NCBI GenBank assembly: GCA_036399055.1
Contig: DASWNX010000033.1
Span: 124,429-188,428 of the forward strand
From: Jatrophihabitans sp.
GTDB taxonomy: Bacteria; Actinomycetota; Actinomycetes; Mycobacteriales; Jatrophihabitantaceae
Length of the DNA stretch: 64,000 nucleotides
Direction of reading: 5' to 3'
How positions within the stretch are numbered: position 1 is the stretch's first letter; each line of letters begins with the position of its first letter. The notes under the pieces were generated by a model. It worked only from the letters and a program-made list of their open reading frames with translations, was not told the DNA's origin and did not search any database. Shown in pieces: positions 49,848 through 58,464 of this stretch. The position numbers were made by a program, and so were the translations under genes.

Positions 49848-51239
49848 TCAGGCGGTGGATCGGTCTTCGACGACCCGGTCATCGGTAGGCGGGTCTGCGA
49901 CCTGGTCCTCAGCCACTCGGCCCTCGGCGACCCGTTCGAGGGGGATGGGCAGCGTCAGCGGCGCTGCCGACTCCTGATGCGAGGTTGTGGAGCTGGATCG
50001 ATGCCAGGCCCACGACAGCACCACCGCGAGCGCCGCGCCGAGCAGGCCGGCGCTCGCCACCGCGCCGTTGACGCTCCACACACTGGCGACGATGCCGCCG
50101 AGCAGGATGCCGCAGCCCTGCACCGCGAGCAGACCGGAGGACGCGATCCCGATCGCCTGCCCGCGCTGCTGGTCGGGCACCGACTGAACGAATTCGGTGA
50201 TCACCTGCACCTGGTAGCCGAAGAACATCCCGGCCACCGTCCACAGGATCAGCGAGAAGGCCAGGTTCGGGTGCAGGACGCACAATGCGAGGGGAACCCC
50301 GACCCCGACAGCCATCGGGCCCATCCATCTGGACCGGATGCCGCTGGGCACGAAGCGGACCCACACGTAGGTGCCGATCGCGGTGCCGGCCGGCATCGCG
50401 GCCATCAGCAGGCCGGTGGCGATTGGGCCCTGGTCGAGGTCGTGGGCATAGGGGGCGGCCACCCCCTCTGGCACCACATACAGCCCCGCCAACCAGGCCA
50501 GCCCGAGCAGGGTGCGGAGCTTCGGGTCGTGGAAGATCAGCCGCAGGCCTGAAGACACTCCGCTCAGGAAATTCGGGCCGACGCTGTCGTCGCCCATGGA
50601 GCCGGCGACGGCCGCCGGCCGGGCCTTGATCGAGAACATGATCAACACCGCGGACAGCGCGAAGGTGAGGGCGTCAAGTGCCAGGCCCGCCCGGGCGCCG
50701 ATCAGCGCGATGACCAGGCCGCCGCCGGCGAAGCCGGCCAGTTGAGCCACCTGGTTGGTGATGGTGCGCAGGCCGGTGCCCACTATGTAGTACTCACCCT
50801 CGAGGATGATCGGCATCAGCGAGGACTCCGCGGCCATGAACGGGGCCTCGGTCAGCACCGCCGCCACCAGCAGGACGCACAGCAGCCAGATCGGCACGCC
50901 GGGGATCGCCATGCCCCCCATCAGGACCGCGCGGATGACATCGCAGCCCACCAGCACCTGACGGCGCGGCAACCGGTCGGCGAGCCCGGACAGCAGCACG
51001 CCGCCGAGCATCGCGGGCAGGAAGGTCAGCGCGTAGGTGAGCGCGGTGAGCAGGGCCGAGGCGGTTTGCTGGAACACCAGCACCGACAGCGCCACCCGGG
51101 CGATCTGATCGCCGACCGCCGATTGCGCGTCAGCTATCCACAGGACCCGAAACTCGCGAATTCGGAGGACATCAGCGAAGGTGACGCGTTCGCTGGCCAA
51201 CCCGTTCCTCGCAATTCGTGGTGTCCGATGTGGCTTCAT
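49848..51239 (-). CDS. MFS transporter, copy 2
   Basis: The 463-residue protein is a close paralogue of the MFS gene at 46843: VTFADVLRIREFRVLWIADAQS, DRLPRRQVLVGCDVIRA, GTGLRTITNQVAQLAGFAGGG, GLYVVPEGVAAPYAHDLDQG. About twelve membrane segments are predicted. A longer hydrophilic tail with VAEGRVAEDQVADPPTDDRV is not in copy 1. It converges on the MLDNWRWP array exactly as copy 1 converges on the hexapeptide array. Substrate unknown. Confidence 0.86.
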   Translation of the reverse strand: MKPHRTPRIARNGLASERVTFADVLRIREFRVLWIADAQSAVGDQIARVALSVLVFQQTASALLTALTYALTFLPAMLGGVLLSGLADRLPRRQVLVGCDVIRAVLMGGMAIPGVPIWLLCVLLVAAVLTEAPFMAAESSLMPIILEGEYYIVGTGLRTITNQVAQLAGFAGGGLVIALIGARAGLALDALTFALSAVLIMFSIKARPAAVAGSMGDDSVGPNFLSGVSSGLRLIFHDPKLRTLLGLAWLAGLYVVPEGVAAPYAHDLDQGPIATGLLMAAMPAGTAIGTYVWVRFVPSGIRSRWMGPMAVGVGVPLALCVLHPNLAFSLILWTVAGMFFGYQVQVITEFVQSVPDQQRGQAIGIASSGLLAVQGCGILLGGIVASVWSVNGAVASAGLLGAALAVVLSWAWHRSSSTTSHQESAAPLTLPIPLERVAEGRVAEDQVADPPTDDRVVEDRSTA

Positions 51240-51435
51240 ACGTTAGCCGGTCGCCGGCTCGTATAAGCACGGTATCGGATAGTTCAAAAAGTACAATTCC
51301 CTGGAGGCGTCTGCATCCAAGTCAAGCCGCCGAACCTGCCTGGCTCACCTCCGCTCAGGGTCTTCACGTGACGATCGGGTCTTCACGTGTCGTCCCGGGA
51401 CGCGCCGCGGGCCGGCATCGGGAAGGATCTCCACC

Positions 51436-52290
51436 GTGACCAAGCAGCCACGGCTGGCAGCCGGCCGGGCCAGGGCGCTCGGACTGCCGACTCGGGGCAC
51501 CACCAACCCCAACCGGTTACGCCGGATGGACAACTGGATGGCCTTTCAGCTCGCCGACCCGCTGCGGCGGGCCGCGGTGCCGCTGGTGATAGACCTCGGC
51601 TACGGCCAGAGCCCGGTCACCGCCGTCGAGCTGCTGGGCAGGTTGCGCCCGCACCGGCCCGACGTCGAGGTGCTCGGCCTGGAGATCGACCCCGAGCGGG
51701 TGGCTGCCGCCCAGCCGGCGAGCGGGCCCGGGCTGAGCTTCGGCCTGGGTGGTTTCGAGCTGGCAGGGCGGCATCCGGTGATCGTCCGGGCGGCCAACGT
51801 GCTGCGGCAGTACCCGCCCTCAGCGGTGCCCGAGGCCTGGCGGCGAATGCGCAGCCAGCTGGCGCCCGGCGGCGTTGTCATCGAAGGCACCAGCGACGAG
51901 CTGGGCAGGCGGGCCAGCTGGGTGCTGCTGGACGCTCAGGGTCCGCTGAGCCTGACCTTGAGCTGTCGGCTGGCCGACCTGCAGCGCCCCTCGGACGTGG
52001 CGGACCGGCTGGTCAAGGCGCTCATCCACCGCAACGTCACCGGCGAGCCGATCCATCGGCTGTTGCGCGCGATGGACGCCGCCTGGGACCGGCACGCTCC
52101 GCTGGCCGTCTTCGGGCCCCGGCAGCGCTGGCAGGCGATGGCTGACAGCGTGGCCGCGGAGTGGCCGGTGCTGAGCACCCCCGCCCGGCACCGGCTCGGT
52201 GAATTGACCCTCAGCTGGGATGCGGTGGCGCCCCTGGACACGGTGGTGCCTGTAGACAAGAGCTCTATAGACAGCAGAAGGGGTCACTAG
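51436..52290 (+). CDS. SAM-dependent methyltransferase-like protein
   Basis: The 284-residue protein has a class I methyltransferase core: LVIDLGYGQSPVTAVELLGR (motif I), VEVLGLEIDPERVAAA (acidic end of strand 2), LRQYPPSAVPEAWRRM, and LAPGGVVIEGTSDELGRRA. The start GTG 51436 follows GGAAGG 9 nt upstream. The last 15 residues look like a decayed repeat. Substrate unknown. The 196 bases before it contain no feature I recognise. Confidence 0.75.
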   Translation: MTKQPRLAAGRARALGLPTRGTTNPNRLRRMDNWMAFQLADPLRRAAVPLVIDLGYGQSPVTAVELLGRLRPHRPDVEVLGLEIDPERVAAAQPASGPGLSFGLGGFELAGRHPVIVRAANVLRQYPPSAVPEAWRRMRSQLAPGGVVIEGTSDELGRRASWVLLDAQGPLSLTLSCRLADLQRPSDVADRLVKALIHRNVTGEPIHRLLRAMDAAWDRHAPLAVFGPRQRWQAMADSVAAEWPVLSTPARHRLGELTLSWDAVAPLDTVVPVDKSSIDSRRGH

Positions 52291-52382
52291 GCACTGTCCG
52301 AGGTGGCCGTCCAGCGAGCCCGGTTCGCTCGCGTGGGCGGGCATGGCTCCCCCACCCAGTTAGCTTCGCGAAGGAGACCCCG

Positions 52383-54092
52383 TTGGCAGCGCAGAACGAC
52401 TACGACGTGCTGGTGATCGGCTCCGGCTTCGGCGGCAGCGTGACAGCCCTGCGGCTCACCGAGAAGGGTTACCGGGTCGGCGTCGTCGAGGCCGGCCGCC
52501 GCTTCGACGAGGGCACGCTGCCCACGACGTCCTGGGATCTGGCGAACTTCGTCTGGGCGCCGAGGTTGGGACTAACCGGCATCCAGCGGATCCACCTGCT
52601 CAAGAATGTCGTGATCCTGGCCGGCGCCGGGGTCGGCGGCGGCTCGCTGAACTACGCCAACACCCTGTACGAGCCCCCCGAGCCGTTCTTCTCCGACCCG
52701 CAGTGGGCTCACATCACCGACTGGCGCTCGGAGCTGGCGCCGTTCTACGCCCAGGCCAAGAAGATGCTCGGGGTGGTGACCAACCCCAGCATGACGCCCT
52801 CGGACGTGCAGATGAAGCGGCTGGCCGACCAGTTCGGCGCCGGCGACACCTTCAGGCTGACTCCGGTCGGGGTGTTCTTCGGCCGGGACGGGCGCAAGGA
52901 GCCCGGCGTGCGGGTGCCTGATCCGTTCTTCGGCGGCGCCGGGCCCGAGCGCACCGGTTGCATCGAGTGCGGTGAGTGCATGACCGGATGCCGGCACGGG
53001 GCGAAGAACACCCTCACCATGAACTACCTGGCCCTGGCCGAGCGGGCCGGCGCCACCGTGCACCCGCTGACCACCGTCACCGGGGTCCGGCAGATGCCCG
53101 GTGGCGGCTACCAGGTCACGGTGGTCCGCACCGGCAGCTGGCGGCCCCGGCGCGACAGCCGGGTGCACACCGCCGATCAGGTGGTGTTCTCCGCCGGCGC
53201 GTACAACACCCAGAAGCTGCTGCACGGCTTGCGGGCCAGCACGCTGCCCCGCGTCTCGGCGCGGCTGGGCCAGCTCACCCGGACCAACTCCGAGGCCCTG
53301 CTCGGCGTGTCCGGGGACCGCCATGCCGACTACACCCGCGGAGTGGCCATCACCTCCTCCTGGCATCCCGACCCGCACACCCATATCGAGCCGGTCCGCT
53401 ACGGCAGGGGCAGCAACGCGATGGGCCTGCTGAGCACCGTCCTCACCGACGGCGGCAGCCCCGGCAACCGCATCGGGCAATGGCTTCGGGTGGCAGCCCG
53501 CGATCCCCGGGCGGTCCTGCGGACCGTGGTGCTCAGGCGTTGGTCCGAGCGGACCATCATCCTGCTGGTGATGCAGTCCCTGGACAACTCGATCACCGTG
53601 CTGAGCAGGAAGACCCGGCTCGGACGGAGGAGGCTGACCTCGGTCCAGGGCGGCGGTGAGCCCAATCCGAGCTGGATCCCGGTGGCCAACCAGGCCGCCC
53701 GCCAGCTTGCCGACAACATCGGCGGCACACCGGGCGGGACCTATGGCGATCTGTTCAACGTGCCCATGACCGCGCATTTCATCGGCGGCTGCCCGATCGG
53801 GGACTCCGCCGAGACCGGGGTGATCGATCCGTACCACCGGCTCTACGGCTATGGCGGGCTGCACGTGGTGGACGGCTCGGCGCTGTCGGCCAACCTCGGC
53901 GTCAACCCGTCCTTGTCGATCACCGCGCTGGCGGAGCGGGCGACGGCGCTGTGGCCCAACAAGGGCGAGCCCGATCCTCGGCCGGCGCTGGGGCAGCCCT
54001 ACCGCCGCCTGGACCCGGTGCCCCCCGTGAGCCCGGTCGTGCCGGACTCCGCCCCGGCCGCCCTGCGGCTGGGGCCCACCCGGCTGGCCTGA
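52383..54092 (+). CDS. GMC-family FAD oxidoreductase, cholesterol-oxidase-like (ChoD type)
   Basis: The 569-residue flavoprotein starts with the FAD-binding motif VLVIGSGFGGSVTALRLTEKG and has GGGSLNYANTLYEPP. It carries a cysteine motif CIECGECMTGCRHGAKN (CxxCxxCxxxC), also known in ChoD-type relatives, and the C-terminal GMC segment VVDGSALSANLGVNPSLSITALAERA. TTG 52383 was chosen as start because AAGGAG lies 7 nt upstream. Sterol oxidation is only one possibility for this group. Confidence 0.85.
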   Translation: MAAQNDYDVLVIGSGFGGSVTALRLTEKGYRVGVVEAGRRFDEGTLPTTSWDLANFVWAPRLGLTGIQRIHLLKNVVILAGAGVGGGSLNYANTLYEPPEPFFSDPQWAHITDWRSELAPFYAQAKKMLGVVTNPSMTPSDVQMKRLADQFGAGDTFRLTPVGVFFGRDGRKEPGVRVPDPFFGGAGPERTGCIECGECMTGCRHGAKNTLTMNYLALAERAGATVHPLTTVTGVRQMPGGGYQVTVVRTGSWRPRRDSRVHTADQVVFSAGAYNTQKLLHGLRASTLPRVSARLGQLTRTNSEALLGVSGDRHADYTRGVAITSSWHPDPHTHIEPVRYGRGSNAMGLLSTVLTDGGSPGNRIGQWLRVAARDPRAVLRTVVLRRWSERTIILLVMQSLDNSITVLSRKTRLGRRRLTSVQGGGEPNPSWIPVANQAARQLADNIGGTPGGTYGDLFNVPMTAHFIGGCPIGDSAETGVIDPYHRLYGYGGLHVVDGSALSANLGVNPSLSITALAERATALWPNKGEPDPRPALGQPYRRLDPVPPVSPVVPDSAPAALRLGPTRLA

Positions 54093-54115
54093 GGACTAGG
54101 GCTGCCTCTGCTGCT

Positions 54116-54171
54116 TTGTGCGGCCTGAATCCGCGGTTTCACGGTGGAAACCGCGGACTCAGGCCGCACAA
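54116..54171. terminator. 25-bp hairpin between convergent genes
   Basis: TTGTGCGGCCTGAATCCGCG plus GTTTC (54116-54140) pairs with 54147-54171 with a single mismatch and a 6-nt loop. It sits midway between the GMC oxidoreductase and hutF, which converge, and is probably a bidirectional terminator. Confidence 0.8.
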
Positions 54172-54182
54172 TGGCTGACGGG

Positions 54183-55502
54183 TCAGCGCCAGAGCGGGGC
54201 GATGGCCTCGGCCAGCAGGCCGGCCACGTCGCCCAGGACGTGCCGGCCACCGGAGACCACCAGCCGCCCATCGACGAGCACCGTGTCGACGTCGGCCGCG
54301 CCGGCGACCAGCGTCACCTGCTCCGGTAGCGCGCCGGCGGTCCGGACGGTGTCCAGCCGCAGCGCCACCAGGTCGGCCCGCTGGCCGGGCGCCAGCCGTC
54401 CCGCGTCCGACCAGCCGAGGCTGGCGTGCCCGGTCATCGCCTCGACCAGCTCGGCAGGGGTGAACCGGCCTCGGCGCAGGCTGGCCAGGCGGGCGTCGAG
54501 CTCCAGCGCGCGCGCCTCCTCAAGCAGGTCCACGCAGGCATTCTGGTCGCTGCCCAAGGTGAGACGGGCGCCTGCCGCCGCCAGCTCCGGCGCCGGCCCG
54601 ATGCCGTCGGCCAGGTCCCGCTCGGTGGTCGGGCAGAAGCTGATGTTGGTCCCGGCGCGGCCGTGCAGCGCGATGTCCTCAGCGCTCAGGTGGGTGGCGT
54701 GCACCGCGGTGTGCAGCGGGCCGCCGAAGCCGTGCGCGGCCAGCAGCTGGCTGGGACTGCAGCCGTAATGGGCCTGGGTGGCCTCGTTCTCAGCCGGTTG
54801 CTCGGAGACGTGGGCGTGCAGCGGCCGTCCGGCCGAGGCGGTGACGACGTCGGCGAGCTGGCCGGCCGGCACCGCCCGTACCGAGTGGATCGCCGCGCCG
54901 ACCCGGGCGCGGTCGGTCTCGGCCCGGGCCAGCAGCGCCACCCGCTGCCGCCAGCCGGTCGCCGAGCCGTCACTGAACCGGCGCTGCACCTCGTCGAGTT
55001 CGAGGTGACCGGCCGGGCCGAGACCGCCGCTGAGGTAGCAGGTGTCCAGCAGGGTAATCCGGATGCCGGCCTCGGCCGCCGCCTGCAGCAGCGCGTGGCC
55101 GAAGGCGTTGGGATCGGGATAACGGCTGCCGTCGCGCTGGTGGTGCAGGTAGTGGAACTCGCCCACGGCGCTGATCCCGGCCAGCGCCATCTCGGCGTAA
55201 ACCGCTCTGGCCAGCAGGTGATACGACTCCGGCTCCAGCCGCCGGGCCAGTGCGTACATCCGGTCCCGCCAGGTCCAGAAGGTGCCGCCGTCGCCGTGGG
55301 TGCGGCCCCGCAAGGCCCGGTGAAAGGCATGGGAGTGGGTGTTGGCGAAGCCGGGCAGCACCAGGCCGGGCAGCCGGACGTCCTGACCGGCCGGCGCGAC
55401 GCCGGCCTCGACCCGCACCCAGCGGCCGGCCTCGGCGACCAGCCGGACCTGCTCAGCGACGCCGCCGGGCAACCAGCCGTAGGGCGCCCAGTAACTGCTC
55501 AT
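54183..55502 (-). CDS. hutF: Formimidoylglutamate deiminase
   Basis: HutF hydrolyses N-formimino-L-glutamate to N-formyl-L-glutamate and ammonia in histidine degradation. The 439-residue amidohydrolase has the metal motif PGFANTHSHAFHRALRGRTHG, LHAHVSEQPAENEA, HATHLSAEDIALHG and ERDLADGIGPAPELAAAG followed by LGSDQNACVDLLEEA. The length is normal. Its ATG overlaps the stop of the upstream amidohydrolase gene? No: its start (55502) lies within the 4-bp overlap with that gene's stop (55499), so they are translationally coupled. Confidence 0.93.
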   Translation of the reverse strand: MSSYWAPYGWLPGGVAEQVRLVAEAGRWVRVEAGVAPAGQDVRLPGLVLPGFANTHSHAFHRALRGRTHGDGGTFWTWRDRMYALARRLEPESYHLLARAVYAEMALAGISAVGEFHYLHHQRDGSRYPDPNAFGHALLQAAAEAGIRITLLDTCYLSGGLGPAGHLELDEVQRRFSDGSATGWRQRVALLARAETDRARVGAAIHSVRAVPAGQLADVVTASAGRPLHAHVSEQPAENEATQAHYGCSPSQLLAAHGFGGPLHTAVHATHLSAEDIALHGRAGTNISFCPTTERDLADGIGPAPELAAAGARLTLGSDQNACVDLLEEARALELDARLASLRRGRFTPAELVEAMTGHASLGWSDAGRLAPGQRADLVALRLDTVRTAGALPEQVTLVAGAADVDTVLVDGRLVVSGGRHVLGDVAGLLAEAIAPLWR

Positions 55503-56698
55503 CCGGCCAGCTCGGCCACCACCGAGGTCAGCGCTCGGACTCCGGCGTGGCAGTCGGCGAGCTCGGCGTGCTCGGCCGGTGAATGCGAGACGCCGCTGGG
55601 ATTGCGCACGAACAGCATGGCGGTGGGGATGCCCGCGTTGGCCAGGATGCCCGCGTCGTGCCCGGCTCCGGTGCCCAGCGCCGGGGCGTCGGGCAGCACA
55701 GCGCTGATCCGGTCGCTCAGCGCGGCCTCAAAGCGGGTGGCCTCGGTCCAGGACTCCCGCAGCAGGCTGCCACCGGCGTCGCCGGCCAGTGCCTGCAGCT
55801 CGGCCACCACGGCCAGCACCTGCTCGGCGTCGGGGCCCCGGGCGTCCAGCCAGGCGGTGACCCGGGACGGAATCGCGTTCACGCCGTTGGGAAAAACGCT
55901 CACCTTGCCCATGGTGGCCACCGAGCCGCGTCGCTCGGCCGCCTCCCGGGCGGCCAGGATCAGCCTGGCGTAGGCCAGCATCGGGTCCCGGCGGTCAGCC
56001 AGCCGGGTGGTGCCGGCGTGGTTGGCCTCACCCGGCAGCTCGATCCGCCAGCGGCCGTGCGGCCAGATCTGCGAGCCCACCGCGACGGGCTGTCCCAGGT
56101 CCACCAGGCCGCGGCCCTGCTCGACATGCAGTTCCACGAAGCACTCGAGCCGGCCGAGGGTCTCGGGGTCGGCGCCGACGCTGTCGGGGTCCAGGCCCGA
56201 GGCCCGCATCGCCTCGGCCATCGGAGTCCCCTCGGCGTCGGTCAGCGCCCGGGCGCGGTCAGCGGGCAGCGCGCCGGTGATCAACCTCGACCCGGCGCAG
56301 GCGATGCCGAACCGGGCGCCCTCCTCGTCACCGAAGTTGACGATGCCGATCGGCCGCCGGGGGGCAAAGCCCTGTCGCCGTAAGGCGTCCACCGCCGCGA
56401 ACGCCGACACCACTCCCAGCGGCCCGTCGAAGGCGCCGCCGTCGGGCACCGAGTCGAGGTGGCTGCCGATCGCCAGGCCGCGCAGTCCAGCCGAGGGCTC
56501 ACCCCACCAGGCCCACTGGTTGCCGGCCCGGTCCAGCGTCAGCGACAGGCCTCGGCCGGCCGCCTGGCCGGCGAACCACTCCCGCAGGTCGTGGTCGACG
56601 CGGGTCCAGGCGAACCGCTGATAACCGCCGGTGGCTGCCGACCGTCCGATCGGGGTGAGCTCATCCCACATCCGGTCGAAGGAGGGCTGGTCGGTCAT
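55499..56698 (-). CDS. M20 amidohydrolase, allantoate amidohydrolase/N-carbamoylase-like
   Basis: The 399-residue zinc enzyme has LAIGSHLDSVPDGGAFDGPLG, VNFGDEEGARFGIACAGSR, VELHVEQGRGLVDLG, PGEANHAGTTRLADRRDP and a C-terminal HSPAEHAEL. It resembles allantoate amidohydrolase and N-carbamoyl-amino-acid hydrolases. As no formylglutamate hydrolase (HutG) is seen, its coupling to hutF suggests that it may deformylate N-formylglutamate. This is inference from neighbourhood; allantoate hydrolysis cannot be excluded. Confidence 0.85.
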   Translation of the reverse strand: MTDQPSFDRMWDELTPIGRSAATGGYQRFAWTRVDHDLREWFAGQAAGRGLSLTLDRAGNQWAWWGEPSAGLRGLAIGSHLDSVPDGGAFDGPLGVVSAFAAVDALRRQGFAPRRPIGIVNFGDEEGARFGIACAGSRLITGALPADRARALTDAEGTPMAEAMRASGLDPDSVGADPETLGRLECFVELHVEQGRGLVDLGQPVAVGSQIWPHGRWRIELPGEANHAGTTRLADRRDPMLAYARLILAAREAAERRGSVATMGKVSVFPNGVNAIPSRVTAWLDARGPDAEQVLAVVAELQALAGDAGGSLLRESWTEATRFEAALSDRISAVLPDAPALGTGAGHDAGILANAGIPTAMLFVRNPSGVSHSPAEHAELADCHAGVRALTSVVAELAG

Positions 56699-56722
56699 GC
56701 GGGCCTCGGGGTCAGGGCGGTT

Positions 56723-57652
56723 CTAGGCCAGCAGTCCGGCGTCGGACAGCCATTTCTGGGCGACTTCCTCGGCGTTCTGCTTCTCCAGCGACACCTGCTC
56801 GTTCATCTTGATCAGGTCCTCGGTGGTGAGCTTGGCCGAGACCGCGTCCAGAGCCGCCTTGACATTGTCCGAGGCCTTCTGGGCGTTGATCAGCGGCACC
56901 ACGTTCTGGGCGGTGTAGAGGTCCTTGGGGTCCTCCAGCACGACCCAGCCGTTCTTGGCGATCAGCGGGTCGGTGGTGAAGATGTCACCGGCGTCGATCT
57001 GGCCGTTCTTCAAAGCGTTCTGGGTGAGCGGACCACCCGGGTCCAGCTTCTTGAAGGTCTTGAACTTCACCCCGTAGACCTTTTGCAGCCCGGGGATTCC
57101 ATCGGTCCGGGTCTGGAACTCCGGCGGGGCGCCGAGGGTGAGGTTGCCCGCCACCGCGCTCAGGTCGGCGATCGACTTAAGGTTGTACTTGGCCGCGGTC
57201 TCCTTGGTGACCACGATCGCGTCCTTGTCCTCGGCGGCTGACTGCTTCAGGACGGTCAACGGCTGCGGCGTGGCCTTCTGCAGCGCGGCGTAGACGTCGT
57301 CACTGCTGACCGCGGTGGCGCTCTTGTCGAAGTACTGCAGCAGAACGCCGGAGTACTCCGGGATCAGGTCGATCGAGCCGTCCTTGAGAGCCGGCAGATA
57401 GGCCTCGCGACTGCCGATGTTGAGCTTGGTGCTGACCTTGACGCCCTTGGCCTTGAGAGCGCCGGCGTAGATGTTGGCCAGCACGACGTTCTCCTGGAAG
57501 TTCGCCGAACCGACCACGATGGTGTCGGTGGCCGCCGTCGAGCCCGCTCCGCCGGGAGCGGCCTGGGTGGGATCGGAACTGTCGCCACAGGCTGTGAGAA
57601 AGAGCAGGCCGGCGCTGACGGCAGTCGCGGCGAGAACGCGGATCGATGTCAT
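56723..57652 (-). CDS. Osmolyte ABC transporter substrate-binding lipoprotein (OpuCC/ProX type)
   Basis: The 309-residue precursor has a signal peptide with lipobox LTAC (Cys about 21). The binding domain has IVVGSANFQENVVLANIYAG, LNIGSREAYLPALKDG, LIPEYSGVLLQYF and LTLGAPPEFQTRTDG, typical of glycine betaine/choline/carnitine binding proteins. The genes for two permeases and an ATPase follow upstream in the same orientation. It may take up histidine-derived or betaine compounds; the ligand is unproven. Confidence 0.9.
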   Translation of the reverse strand: MTSIRVLAATAVSAGLLFLTACGDSSDPTQAAPGGAGSTAATDTIVVGSANFQENVVLANIYAGALKAKGVKVSTKLNIGSREAYLPALKDGSIDLIPEYSGVLLQYFDKSATAVSSDDVYAALQKATPQPLTVLKQSAAEDKDAIVVTKETAAKYNLKSIADLSAVAGNLTLGAPPEFQTRTDGIPGLQKVYGVKFKTFKKLDPGGPLTQNALKNGQIDAGDIFTTDPLIAKNGWVVLEDPKDLYTAQNVVPLINAQKASDNVKAALDAVSAKLTTEDLIKMNEQVSLEKQNAEEVAQKWLSDAGLLA

Positions 57653-57711
57653 TGTGGTGAGCCCCCTATGTCGATGACGTGATCATAATGCGGGGCCGCT
57701 TGGGCCACCGC

Positions 57712-58464
57712 TCAGCTCATCGGAGCGGTGGCCAACATCGCCTGCTGCCCGGCCGGGTCCGGCGCCCGCGTGCGGGAGTACCGGCCGGTGATGCCGCGGG
57801 AGACGACGTAGCGCTGGATCACTGCCAGCACCAGGTCGATCAGCATGGCCAGCAGCGCGACCAGCACCGCGCCCGAGGCCATCTGCGGGTAGTCCTGCTG
57901 AGCCAGGCCGTCGAGAAGGTAGCGGCCGAAGCCGCCCAGGGACACATAGGCGGTGATGGTGGCGGTGGCGATCACCTGCAGGAACGAGCTCCGCACACCG
58001 GACAGGATCAGGGGCAGCGCGTTGGGCACTTCCACCTGCCAGAGCGTCTGGGAGCCGCGCATTCCCATGCCCTTGGCAGCGTCGCGCACTGCCGGGTCGA
58101 CCGCGCTGATCCCCGCGTAGGTGCTGGTCAGCATGGACGGGATGGCCAACAGCACCAGGACGATCTCACTGGGAATGAGGTAGGTCGCCGTTCCGGTGCT
58201 GGGGATGTGCGGGGAGATCAGGATGACGAAGAAGGTGAGCAGGCCGACCGTGGGCAGCGCCCGGAACGAGTTGGCCACCGCCACCACCACGAAGCTGCCG
58301 CGGCCGGTGTGCCCGATCAGCAGGCCGAGCGGCAGTGCGATGGCCGCCGCGATCAGCAGCGCGATCACCGAGTACTGCAGGTGCTCTCTGAGGTGGACGG
58401 GGATCCCGTCGGGGCCGTGCCAGTGCGAGGAGGTGGTGAGCCAGTTCCAGACGTCGGAGATCAT
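57712..58464 (-). CDS. Osmolyte ABC transporter permease, second subunit (OpuCD/OpuBD type)
   Basis: The 250-residue permease has HLQYSVIALLIAAAIALPLGLLIG at its start (listed in parts), ANSFRALPTVGLLTFFVI, and the coupling motif GMGMRGSQTLWQVEVPNALPLIL. Its ATG overlaps the stop of the following permease gene. It pairs with that permease to form the channel. Confidence 0.9.
   Translation of the reverse strand: MISDVWNWLTTSSHWHGPDGIPVHLREHLQYSVIALLIAAAIALPLGLLIGHTGRGSFVVVAVANSFRALPTVGLLTFFVILISPHIPSTGTATYLIPSEIVLVLLAIPSMLTSTYAGISAVDPAVRDAAKGMGMRGSQTLWQVEVPNALPLILSGVRSSFLQVIATATITAYVSLGGFGRYLLDGLAQQDYPQMASGAVLVALLAMLIDLVLAVIQRYVVSRGITGRYSRTRAPDPAGQQAMLATAPMS

Noticed and set aside
44867-51239. 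Complete microcin C-like or P450-modified peptide cluster
   Set aside because: No MccB/ThiF-like enzyme, cytochrome P450, radical SAM enzyme or lanthionine synthetase occurs in the window; only the tiny gene and MFS transporter are analogous.
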